A program made the translations under genes and the position numbers. The notes beneath the pieces were generated by a model, which was given only the letters and a program-made list of their open reading frames with translations, did no database searches and was not told where the DNA came from. From positions 692,395 to 734,274 of the forward strand of contig NZ_JXCJ01000001.1 of assembly GCF_000832015.1 (NCBI RefSeq): a stretch of 41,880 nucleotides of DNA. The letters run 5' to 3'. Shown piece after piece: positions 8,069-16,160 of the stretch (position 1 is the stretch's first letter; each line of letters opens with the position of its first letter). The DNA is from Gilvimarinus agarilyticus (GTDB lineage: Bacteria > Pseudomonadota > Gammaproteobacteria > Pseudomonadales > Cellvibrionaceae).

Positions 8069-8707
8069 ATGAGGTTTTTACTCCCCAAGCTGATGCTTGT
8101 CTTGTGGCTGTTCAGCGGTACCCAGTCGATGGCGCTGGAGGTTTATGTCCAAGATGCACAGGGGACAGGCTTGAGCAATGCGGTGGTGGCGTTGCACGGC
8201 CGCGAGCCGCTGTTAGCCCCGGCTGATACCTATAGGGTGATCGATCAGGTGGGCCGCGAATTTTTACCCTCTGTGGCAGCGGTTCAGGCGGGTAGTTGGA
8301 TACGATTTCCCAATAGCGATGATATCCGTCATCACGTGTACTCTTTTTCGCCGGCCAAGCGTTTCGAGCTTAAGTTATACCATGGCGCTACGGCCGAGCC
8401 AGTGAAATTTGATACGCCTGGCCAGGTGGTGCTGGGCTGCAATATCCACGACTCGATGGTGGGCTATGTCTATGTGGTGGCCACACCTTACTACGCCCTG
8501 ACCGATAGTCGCGGCCGGGTGAATATCGAGGCTCCTGCGGGTAATTATCAGCTGGAGGTGCAGCACCCGCGCAGCGCCCAAGGGGTTACCCAGGCGGTAG
8601 AGGTTAATCAGGCTGCCGCCGAGCTGAAGGTTACCCTGGCGCCACTCGCACCGGATCCGCGCAACAGTCAACCCAAAACAGATCTGGAAAAACTGTTTGA
8701 TCGATAA
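8069..8707 (+). CDS. Periplasmic cupredoxin-like protein (annotated elsewhere as methylamine utilization protein)
   Basis: 212 residues with a signal peptide (first ~23 residues, ending near SMA). Cupredoxin-type beta-sandwich. Likely type-1 copper ligands are visible: H88 or H89 in the RHHVYSF segment, then C124-N-I-H127-D-S-M130, i.e. the Cys-x2-His-x2-Met loop. The preceding IRFPNSD segment is typical of the family. A further ~60-residue beta-rich tail resembles a carboxypeptidase-regulatory-like fold. Probably a small electron carrier or copper-based sensor in the periplasm. It sits 6 nt after the diguanylate cyclase and 12 nt before the GGDEF/EAL gene, so co-transcription is likely. The name used in databases does not prove any link to methylamine. 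Confidence 0.82.
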   Translation: MRFLLPKLMLVLWLFSGTQSMALEVYVQDAQGTGLSNAVVALHGREPLLAPADTYRVIDQVGREFLPSVAAVQAGSWIRFPNSDDIRHHVYSFSPAKRFELKLYHGATAEPVKFDTPGQVVLGCNIHDSMVGYVYVVATPYYALTDSRGRVNIEAPAGNYQLEVQHPRSAQGVTQAVEVNQAAAELKVTLAPLAPDPRNSQPKTDLEKLFDR

Positions 8708-8719
8708 GCGACCGACACT

Positions 8720-11059
8720 ATGATGCGTTACCGCATTAAGCTGATCCTGATACTGCTTGGCATGGTCGTGCTACTGCAGACTTCCTCCTATATTGCGACA
8801 CGCACCGTCATTCTTGACACTGTGATTGATGATGCCTATCGCGAGCTCGATCGCGGTGGTCGATTATTTTCTCAGTTAATGAATACCCGGGCCCGGCAGT
8901 TAGCGCAATCGGTAAATGTACTGACCGATGACTTTGGCTTTAAGCAGGCGGTTGCCAGCCGTGAAAGTGCCACTATTCGCTCGGCGCTGCTTAATCATGC
9001 TGCCCGGGTAAACGCGGACCTCGCGTTTGTGCTCGGCCTAGATGGAAGTATTGCCGCCAGTAGTGGTGAGTTGAACTTAGAGAGCGATCAGGCTTTATCT
9101 CAAATAACGACAGCGCGCACCGGTAATGGCACGCTCTACGCACCATTAGTGATTGACGGCGTACTTTATCAAGTGGTGTTCTCGCCCATTAATGCGCCGG
9201 TACGTATCGGTACGGCCGCCATTGGATTTGAAGTTGATCAGGCGCTTAGCGAAGAGCTGAAAAATCTGACAGATCTCGATGTGTCTTTTTTACAGCAGAA
9301 TGAGAAAGGCTCAGAGTACCTAAGTGGCACACTGGAGAGCGATGCCCGTATAAAACTAAGTGAGTCGAAAGCGTTGCTGGCGGCCGGGCCCAACGACGTT
9401 TGGCGTGACGGTGAGGTGTTGTATAACCGGGTGGCAATTGCCACCCAGCCGCAAACCTTAATCGCTGTGTTGCAGGCACCTCTCGCGAGAGCCTTACAGC
9501 CCTTTTCAGTGTTGGATACACAATTGCTGACATTGGCGCTGTCATTTTTATTGATAGCGGGTTTTATCGCCCTAGTGTTGGCGCGCAACGTAACAGAGCC
9601 GGTGAAGCGGTTGGCGGAAATTGCCCGAACGATCGCCCAAGGCAAATATAATTCACCGATTGAGGCAAAGGGGAACGATGAGTTTTCAGAATTAGCTCAA
9701 GCGTTCACCAGCATGCAACACGCGATATCTGAGCGAGAGCGGAAAATTGTTTTTCAGGCCCAGCACGATAGTCTTACCGGCCTGGAGAATCGCTCCCAGG
9801 TAATTTCGCTACTTGAGCAAGCCGTGGCTAGCACTCGTCAGAGCGACAAGGTTGCGGTAGTAGCGGTAGTGGATATTTATAAGTTTACCCAAATCAACGA
9901 CACTCTGGGGTCTGAAATTGGCGATAAAGTTTTGCAGGAAATGGCCACTCGCTTACGCCTTTTTGTCGGTGCCGATGGCCGGGCGGTACGATTAGGCAGC
10001 GACGAATTTTTATTGATCATTATGGTTGCAACAGCCGCCGAAGGCATAGAGATTATGGTGCAGTTGCGTAATGATTCGAGCCGACCACTACACATCAGTA
10101 CCAGTGAAATTCGCGCCGAGCTTAATGTTGGCTACGCGATTTATCCAGCCGATGGCGCAAGCCCTGAGCTATTAATGCGGCGCGCAAATCTTGCGCTTAA
10201 TTATGCGCGCCAGAGTCACACGGGTGCGTCGAGATATCATCCTGGCTGGGATGAAGATCATTTGCGTCGTTTGCAACTTTTAACGGATTTTCGACCGGCT
10301 TTGTCCGGCGGAGATATTTTATTACATATACAACCTAAGATCTCCGCACATGCCGCGCAACCACTGGGTGGTGAGGCACTGGTTCGCTGGGTGCATCCGC
10401 AACTGGGTTTTGTGAACCCAGAGGAATTTATCAGTGTTATAGAAAGCGCCGGACAAATTAATCTGTTAACGCGCTGGGTGATTGAGCAGGCGGTAGTGAT
10501 GCTCGCTCGGCTGAATAAAGCGCATCCGGGTTTTAAACTGTCCATCAATTTATCGGTACTCGATTTGCTGGACGACGAGCTGTGTGAGTTTGTTGACCAG
10601 AAACTTCAACAGTTTGAGCAGAGCAGCAGCGGCTTGTGTTTTGAAGTTACCGAAGGCGCCATAATGCGCGAAGCGGAAAAAAGCGTTAAAAATCTAGAGA
10701 GGCTCCACGCATTAGGCGTAGAGCTTTCTATTGATGATTATGGAACCGGTTATTCATCACTATCACAATTAAAGAAGCTACCGGTCAGCGAGCTTAAAAT
10801 TGATAAATCCTTCGTACTAAGCCTCGAGCACAATATCGATGATCAGCAAATCGTAAAATCAACCATTGAGCTTGGGCACAGCCTTGGCTTGAGTGTAACA
10901 GCCGAGGGGGTTGAGTCCGAAGCCAGTCGCGACTGGTTGCTGGATCACGGTTGCGATACCTTGCAGGGATACTTTTACAGTAAAGCTCTACCGCTTGAAA
11001 AGTTTGAGCAATGGCTGACGACGTATCGGCAACAGGAGCAGCTCAACAATGAAACTTAA
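8720..11059 (+). CDS. Membrane GGDEF/EAL protein with periplasmic sensor and HAMP; probable c-di-GMP phosphodiesterase
   Basis: 779 residues. TM1 at about 8-30, a ~235-residue periplasmic region (dCACHE-like by size and position), TM2 at about 267-289, a HAMP linker (NVTEPVKRLAEIARTIAQGK), a GGDEF domain and an EAL domain. The cyclase motif is G426-S-D-E-F430 with no RxxD I-site, so cyclase activity is doubtful. The EAL domain looks intact: E552-A-L554, SINLS, FEVTE, IDDYGTGYSSL, KIDKSFV and AEGVE are all present, so c-di-GMP hydrolysis is expected. Flanked by the exported cupredoxin and overlapping DUF3034 by 11 nt. Start at 8720 or the adjacent ATG at 8723. Confidence 0.9.
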   Translation: MMRYRIKLILILLGMVVLLQTSSYIATRTVILDTVIDDAYRELDRGGRLFSQLMNTRARQLAQSVNVLTDDFGFKQAVASRESATIRSALLNHAARVNADLAFVLGLDGSIAASSGELNLESDQALSQITTARTGNGTLYAPLVIDGVLYQVVFSPINAPVRIGTAAIGFEVDQALSEELKNLTDLDVSFLQQNEKGSEYLSGTLESDARIKLSESKALLAAGPNDVWRDGEVLYNRVAIATQPQTLIAVLQAPLARALQPFSVLDTQLLTLALSFLLIAGFIALVLARNVTEPVKRLAEIARTIAQGKYNSPIEAKGNDEFSELAQAFTSMQHAISERERKIVFQAQHDSLTGLENRSQVISLLEQAVASTRQSDKVAVVAVVDIYKFTQINDTLGSEIGDKVLQEMATRLRLFVGADGRAVRLGSDEFLLIIMVATAAEGIEIMVQLRNDSSRPLHISTSEIRAELNVGYAIYPADGASPELLMRRANLALNYARQSHTGASRYHPGWDEDHLRRLQLLTDFRPALSGGDILLHIQPKISAHAAQPLGGEALVRWVHPQLGFVNPEEFISVIESAGQINLLTRWVIEQAVVMLARLNKAHPGFKLSINLSVLDLLDDELCEFVDQKLQQFEQSSSGLCFEVTEGAIMREAEKSVKNLERLHALGVELSIDDYGTGYSSLSQLKKLPVSELKIDKSFVLSLEHNIDDQQIVKSTIELGHSLGLSVTAEGVESEASRDWLLDHGCDTLQGYFYSKALPLEKFEQWLTTYRQQEQLNNET

Positions 11060-11912
11060 GCAGGTATTAATAGCAACATTACTGCTCTCGCTGGCGTTGC
11101 CTGCCACCGCGGCACCGCGCAGTAGAATCATTGCGACGGGCGGCGCCAGTACCATAGAAGGCACGGCGGGGGGCGGTATTGTACCAATGGCCGTACTGTC
11201 TGGTTATGGCTCGCAAGAAGAGGCCGGTGGTGCGGCGTTTGCCAGTATGGTGAGCACACCCGACTACGACTTGACCGCGATTGGTGCCAGTTGGAGCTGG
11301 CGAAACCGGTTTGAGCTATCGCTCGCCGATCAAACCTTGCAGCATCAAACGTTGTCGGCGGCGCTGGGAGTGGCCGATGAAACAATTCGACAAACCGTGC
11401 TGGGGTTAAAAGTCAGAGTGGCCGGTGATGTACTTTATACCACCGTGCCGCAAATTAGTGTCGGTGTGCAGTATAAGAAAAATCATGACTTTTTTATTCC
11501 CGCCGCCGCCGGTGCCCTGGATGACAGTGACCTGGATTATAACGTGGCCGCCACTAAAGTCTTTTTGGGCGGTTTTTTTGGCTACAATTTGTTGTTGAAT
11601 ATGAACGCACGATATACCCGGGCTAACCAGGGAGGGTTGGTTGGCTTCGGTGGGGATGTAAACGATGATCGACAGTGGCAGAGTGAATTATCGGGCGGCG
11701 TTTTTTATAACCAGCATTGGCTTTTTGGTGTAGAGCATCGCACTCAGCCAGATAATTTATCCTTTGCCAGTCAAGATGATTGGCAAACGGCCTTTGTGGC
11801 GTGGTTTCCCAATAAACATGTAGCGGCGGTAGCCGCGTGGGTTGATTTGGGCGAGGTGGCGACTTTAGCCGACCAGGATGGTTGGTATTTATCCCTTCAG
11901 GGGAGTTTTTAA
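11049..11912 (+). CDS. DUF3034 family protein, probable outer-membrane beta-barrel
   Basis: 287 residues with a signal peptide (ends near ALPATAA). Characteristic DUF3034 segments: GGASTIEGTAGGGIVPMAV near the N-terminus, VQYKKNHDF in the middle, and WFPNKHVAAVAAWVDLG plus the C-terminal GWYLSLQGSF ending in phenylalanine, which is the outer-membrane barrel signature. Alternating hydrophobic strands support a barrel. No biochemical role of this family is known to me. The start overlaps the end of the GGDEF/EAL gene (11 nt) behind an AGGAGC site, and the stop TAA overlaps the next gene's ATG by one base, so the genes are translationally linked. Confidence 0.85.
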   Translation: MKLKQVLIATLLLSLALPATAAPRSRIIATGGASTIEGTAGGGIVPMAVLSGYGSQEEAGGAAFASMVSTPDYDLTAIGASWSWRNRFELSLADQTLQHQTLSAALGVADETIRQTVLGLKVRVAGDVLYTTVPQISVGVQYKKNHDFFIPAAAGALDDSDLDYNVAATKVFLGGFFGYNLLLNMNARYTRANQGGLVGFGGDVNDDRQWQSELSGGVFYNQHWLFGVEHRTQPDNLSFASQDDWQTAFVAWFPNKHVAAVAAWVDLGEVATLADQDGWYLSLQGSF

Positions 11913-12340
11913 TGAAACATTTAAGTGTGCTCTGCTTCGTGGTGATGCTGATAGGCACCGTTGCTTGTGCGCCTCGCTCGCCTGAGCCGACCTTATACGA
12001 TCGTTTGGGTGGCCCTCAGGGGGTGGACGCAATCGTCTACCAGCTGCTGGTTAATATCTCACAAGACGATCGGGTGATTGACCGGTTTGATGGCGTAGAT
12101 ATCGAAAAATTTCGTGTTGGATTTGCCCAGTACATTTGTAGTGTTAGTCACGGAGGCTGTGTTTACAGTGGCGATAATATGCAGCAAATACACGCGGGCC
12201 ACGATTATACCGCGACTGAGTTTAACGCCATTGTGAGCAATTTGATCGACGCTATGGAGCACGAGAAAATCCCTACCCGGACGCAAAATCAGCTGCTAAA
12301 GCGCTTGGCGTCAAGTTACGATGATGTGGTTTACCGGTAA
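11912..12340 (+). CDS. Exported group 1 truncated hemoglobin
   Basis: 142 residues: an N-terminal signal sequence with a possible lipobox ending at C19 (GTVAC), then a truncated-globin domain beginning LYDRLGG. The proximal heme ligand is H94 in the QQIHAG segment. By manual alignment the usual B-helix Phe-Tyr pair is replaced by L45-L46, so the distal tyrosine (B10) appears missing; C76 and C83 flank SHGG. Group 1 truncated hemoglobins bind O2 or NO and are normally cytoplasmic, so an export signal is unusual. The ATG at 11912 overlaps the previous stop, with GGGGAG just upstream; a longer in-frame start at 11882 lies inside DUF3034 and would spoil the signal peptide. Confidence 0.85.
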   Translation: MKHLSVLCFVVMLIGTVACAPRSPEPTLYDRLGGPQGVDAIVYQLLVNISQDDRVIDRFDGVDIEKFRVGFAQYICSVSHGGCVYSGDNMQQIHAGHDYTATEFNAIVSNLIDAMEHEKIPTRTQNQLLKRLASSYDDVVYR

Positions 12341-12390
12341 ACGAAACGTTACATTTATTAACGCCCGCGCCAGTGGGCCGCTATACAATG

Positions 12391-12411
12391 ATTGGGCTAG
12401 CTATGCCCAAT
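12391..12411. promoter_or_regulatory. Inverted repeat upstream of the GH9 gene, candidate operator
   Basis: ATTGGGC (12391-12397), 7-nt spacer, GCCCAAT (12405-12411), 30 nt before the GH9 ATG and just after a TATACA/TACAAT -10-like box near 12383. There is no T-run, so it is more likely an operator or leader hairpin than a terminator. Confidence 0.4.
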
Positions 12412-12441
12412 TATAAATTATAAACATAAGAGAGAAGAGCC

Positions 12442-14931
12442 ATGAGAACATTGCTATTTTCTACCCTGATACTGGCTGCCGGTTCACTGCAAGCCGCCTC
12501 AAGCCTGGAGCTAAACGAGCGGGGCTATTTTTCGATGCCTGGTCTGGATGTCACGGTATTTGCCGATATCTACCCGGACGGCCATCAAACCGGTGTTACC
12601 GTTATTCAGCACGGTGAACGTACCGCTGCCAATGGTGACCTGCGCTTAGAAACCTCACCTGGGCAGTGGTCTCCGGTACCGACAGGCGTTGGTGATGCTC
12701 AGGTCGATGAAAAAAACCAACGTATTTCCCAAACCTTAGCGTACCCGGATGAGAGCAAAAACCGTAAAGGCTTTAACCCCATTATTTATCCCGATTTAAA
12801 ATTTACGTATAAGGTCCATGTCGAGCCCTTGGAGGGGAGCAGCTTTAAAATCAGTGTTGATTTGCAGCAGCCACTGCCCGACGAGTGGATTGGCAAGGTG
12901 GGTTTTAATTTTGAGTTGTTTCCCGGTGATTTGTTTGGTAAATCCTATTTGATGGGTGACAGTTCGGGTATTTTTACGCAACAGCCTAATGGGCCGATGC
13001 TTGAGCATCAAGGCGAGTGGTTAGCGGAACCCTTAGCCACAGGAAAATTTTTAGTTGTGGCACCGGAGGCCGATGCCCAGCGATTGCAGATCGAGCAGCG
13101 AAAAGGCGGCGAATTAGAGCTGTGGGATGGTCGCACTAATCATAACAACGGCTGGTTTATTGTCCGCTCATTAATACCCGCAGGTGCTAGCCGCAACGCC
13201 ATCGAGTGGGTGGTTACTCCCAGCGTGATTGACGATTGGCAATATCAACCAGTGATTCAGGTGTCGCAACTGGGCTATGGTGTTAGCCTGACAAAAACCG
13301 CCGTAATTGAGCAGGATGCCAGCGATACGAAAGCGAGCAAGGTGCAATTATTAAAGCTCGGAGCCGATGGCCCTCAGACAGTGGATGAAGCGACCCCTGA
13401 GCCCTGGGGTAGCTTTTTACGTTATCACTATTTGCGCTACGACTTTACCGCTATTCGTGAGCCAGGTATGTATCAAATTGCCTACCGCGGGCAAAAATCA
13501 CAGCCCTTTAAAATTGGCGAAGATGTTTACTCGCGTCACGCTTGGCAGCCGACGCTGGAGTACTATTTGCCTGTGCAAATGTGTCATATGCGGGTGAATG
13601 AAAAATACCGCGTTTGGCACGACAAGTGTCACCACGACGATGCGCTGATGGCGCCGGTTGACTACAACCACATCGATGGCTATATCTCTGGCCCAGAAAC
13701 CCTGACCAAGTTTCAGCCAGGGCAGCCAGTGCCCGGTTTGAACAAGGGCGGTTGGCACGATGCGGGCGATTATGACTTAAGGGTCGAGTCGCAAATAGGC
13801 ACGACCTGGCTACTGGCCATGATGGTGGAGGAGTTTGGGCTTAACTATGACGCCACCAGTATCGATCAGGAAAAACAGGTGGTCGAAATTCATCAGCCCG
13901 ATGGTAAAAATGATGCCTTGCAGCAAATCGAGCACGGCTTGCTAACGGTGCTGGGTGGTTATGAAAACTTAGGCCGTTTGTATCGCGGCATTATTGTCCC
14001 GACTAAGCGCCAGTACGTTATGTTGGGCGATGCCGCCGCGCAAACCGATAATTTGGTGTATCACCCAAGCTTAAAACCCGGCGAGGCGAGAGACGGGCGC
14101 TCGGGCACCCCGGATGATCGCTGGGTGTTTACCGAGCAAAACCCTAACCGCGAATTGGATGTGGCCGCGGGTTTGGCGGCGGCGTCACGTGTTATGCGAG
14201 ACTATAATCCAGAGCTGTCGCAACGAGCACTGGAGGCCGCTGAAGCCATTTATACCGGTGCATTTGCTAAGTCGGATAAAACCGCCACCCGTGCGTTTGC
14301 GCTGGCGGAGTTAATTATAGCCACCGGTAAGCAAGCTTATATCGATGCCCTAACGAGTATGCAGGCTGACATTGTCGCCGATATTGACAACAGCGCCTGG
14401 CCCATTGGTCGGGTAATGACGGCGATTGATAACCCAGAGTTTATTAAGGCAATTAACAGCGCTGTGGTAGAGCAGCAGCAAAGAGTACAAGCCCAGGCGG
14501 CCGAAACACCTTATGGTGTACCCTATAAACCACACATTTGGGGGGCCGGTTGGGGTATCCAAGACTTCGGGGTTAAGCAATATTTTGTGCATAAGTCGTG
14601 GCCTGATATAGCCAGCAGCGACATTTATGTGAATGCGTTAAATTTTGTTTTGGGGGTTCATCCGGGTAACAACACCAGTTCGTTTGCCTCTGGGGTAGGG
14701 TCAAAGTCGGCATTGGTTGCCTATGGGGTTAACCGTGCCGACTGGTCGTTTATTCCTGGCGGCGTAATATCCGGTACAGCGCTTATTCGCCCCGATCTTC
14801 CCGAGTTAAAAGTGTGGCCGTTTTTTTGGCAACAAACTGAGTATGTGATGGGTGGCGGCGCCACCAATTATATGTTTCTGGCGTTAGCGGTTGAGGCTTT
14901 GGAGCGAGGCAATAGCGCTAAGGCTGATTAA
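12442..14931 (+). CDS. Secreted glycoside hydrolase family 9 (endoglucanase-like)
   Basis: 829 residues. Signal peptide MRTLLFSTLILAAGSLQAA; a ~250-residue N-terminal beta-rich region I cannot assign; an Ig-like CelD-type N-terminal domain (starts VIQVSQLGYG near 273); then the GH9 (alpha/alpha)6 barrel. The inverting machinery is visible: GGWHDAGDYD with D440 and D443, and the acid residue E800 in QQTEYVMGGG close to the C-terminus. GH9 enzymes mostly cut beta-1,4-glucans, but a few act on mixed-linkage glucan, xyloglucan or chitosan oligomers, so the substrate stays open. ATG at 12442 follows a GAGAGAAGAG site. Monocistronic between its own upstream palindrome and the 14964-14999 terminator. 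Confidence 0.88.
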   Translation: MRTLLFSTLILAAGSLQAASSLELNERGYFSMPGLDVTVFADIYPDGHQTGVTVIQHGERTAANGDLRLETSPGQWSPVPTGVGDAQVDEKNQRISQTLAYPDESKNRKGFNPIIYPDLKFTYKVHVEPLEGSSFKISVDLQQPLPDEWIGKVGFNFELFPGDLFGKSYLMGDSSGIFTQQPNGPMLEHQGEWLAEPLATGKFLVVAPEADAQRLQIEQRKGGELELWDGRTNHNNGWFIVRSLIPAGASRNAIEWVVTPSVIDDWQYQPVIQVSQLGYGVSLTKTAVIEQDASDTKASKVQLLKLGADGPQTVDEATPEPWGSFLRYHYLRYDFTAIREPGMYQIAYRGQKSQPFKIGEDVYSRHAWQPTLEYYLPVQMCHMRVNEKYRVWHDKCHHDDALMAPVDYNHIDGYISGPETLTKFQPGQPVPGLNKGGWHDAGDYDLRVESQIGTTWLLAMMVEEFGLNYDATSIDQEKQVVEIHQPDGKNDALQQIEHGLLTVLGGYENLGRLYRGIIVPTKRQYVMLGDAAAQTDNLVYHPSLKPGEARDGRSGTPDDRWVFTEQNPNRELDVAAGLAAASRVMRDYNPELSQRALEAAEAIYTGAFAKSDKTATRAFALAELIIATGKQAYIDALTSMQADIVADIDNSAWPIGRVMTAIDNPEFIKAINSAVVEQQQRVQAQAAETPYGVPYKPHIWGAGWGIQDFGVKQYFVHKSWPDIASSDIYVNALNFVLGVHPGNNTSSFASGVGSKSALVAYGVNRADWSFIPGGVISGTALIRPDLPELKVWPFFWQQTEYVMGGGATNYMFLALAVEALERGNSAKAD

Positions 14932-14963
14932 GCCAAGTGCCTGGTTACATCTGCGGATACACG

Positions 14964-14999
14964 GCAAAAGGCGGGCTCGAGTAAGAGCCCGCCTTTTGC
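14964..14999. terminator. Bidirectional terminator between GH9 and GH5
   Basis: 15-bp perfect stem GCAAAAGGCGGGCTC (14964-14978) / GAGCCCGCCTTTTGC (14985-14999). It serves both convergent genes. Confidence 0.85.
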
Positions 15000-15013
15000 G
15001 TTAGCCGTTGTGC

Positions 15014-16021
15014 TTACTCATTGCCGGAGTAATTAATATCGCTCCAGCTTTTAACAATACTCTTTACATAAGCGCCGGATTCGGTAAGGTCTTCATCGCT
15101 CCAGGCGCCATCGGTTGTCGCACCATTTTTGAGTATCGAAGCCCCCTCTAGTTTATCGTTAAGTGCCCAGTTGGCGTGGCTAAGCTGGTTACGCTTGATA
15201 AAAGCCATCCACTGCTCAGTGCTTTGCCGGTCTACGGCGCCGTCACCGTTGGCGTTTACCGTACCCCATTCAGTAACCATTAATGCGATTCCTTTATCCA
15301 ATGCGTACTGGGCCTTTTTACGTAAGGCGGCTTTGTGGGTGCCGGCGTAAAAATGCAGGGTATAGGCGATGTTCTCGAAACCGGTAATAGGGTCGTCGGC
15401 CGCTTTATCAACATCTTGCGACCAGGTTTGGGTGCCGACAATAATGAGGTTGTCCGGGTCGATCGCGCGAATCGCCGCGATGATTTTTTCGGCGTAGGGT
15501 TTAATCACCGTTGCCCAGTCAGTGTCGGCCAGAGGCTCATTGTAGATCTCATAAATAATATTGGGTTGTGCGCCATATTGACGGGCAAAGTGCTCGAAAA
15601 ACGCAATGGCATTATTAGGGGGGTCTTCGGCGTGGTGGGCATGCCAGTCAAGAATAACGTACATGCCCTGGTCGATAGCGGCTTCGATGACCGTCTCGGC
15701 CTTGGCCATGTTGTCCTCGGCATGGGTTAGCATGCCGCCGTTTAGGCCGGCGCCGATGGCAGCGCGAATGATAGGGGCGTTCCACTGCTCTTGAATATAG
15801 TTAACCACGTCGGCGTTGTAGTATTTATCGGCGCCCCAGCCAGTGTTGCTCCAAAATAAACTGGGCCCGGCCAAAGAGACCGGTTGTGCCTGCTTATCGA
15901 CGATACGGTTGCCCTTTACCGCAAGCTGGCCATAGTGCTCTACGGCGGTGTCAGCCTGAGAGGGCAGGCAGATACTGAGCGCGGTGCCAAGTAGTACACA
16001 AGACAAAGATTTTACGAGCAT
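15014..16021 (-). CDS. Secreted GH5 cellulase (subfamily 2-like endoglucanase)
   Basis: 335-residue retaining beta-1,4-endoglucanase. A signal peptide (hydrophobic stretch to about residue 23, ending LPSQA) precedes a single GH5 barrel without binding modules. The acid/base is E162 (IYEIYNEPL) and the nucleophile E251 (VTEWGT); the LDWHAH and LHFYAGTH segments are typical of GH5_2. ATG at 16021 lies 6 nt after AAGGTG; the in-frame GTG three codons earlier is less likely. Convergent with GH9 and divergent from the PhzF-family gene. It probably works with GH9 on cellulose-like glucans. Confidence 0.9.
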   Translation of the reverse strand: MLVKSLSCVLLGTALSICLPSQADTAVEHYGQLAVKGNRIVDKQAQPVSLAGPSLFWSNTGWGADKYYNADVVNYIQEQWNAPIIRAAIGAGLNGGMLTHAEDNMAKAETVIEAAIDQGMYVILDWHAHHAEDPPNNAIAFFEHFARQYGAQPNIIYEIYNEPLADTDWATVIKPYAEKIIAAIRAIDPDNLIIVGTQTWSQDVDKAADDPITGFENIAYTLHFYAGTHKAALRKKAQYALDKGIALMVTEWGTVNANGDGAVDRQSTEQWMAFIKRNQLSHANWALNDKLEGASILKNGATTDGAWSDEDLTESGAYVKSIVKSWSDINYSGNE

Positions 16022-16160
16022 TATTGGCACCTTATTATGTAAGAATTGGCTGCCTCATTTATACTAATCGCTGTCGCCGCTGTCCAATACCAGCGGCGCG
16101 ACCAAAACAATTCTTTACACCCGGTCTCTATAGGGTGTGCGATAGAACAGGAGGTGAAGC

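Noticed and set aside
15335-15730. 131-codon frame antisense to the GH5 gene
   Set aside because: The GH5 catalytic motifs prove the other strand; no supporting start signal.
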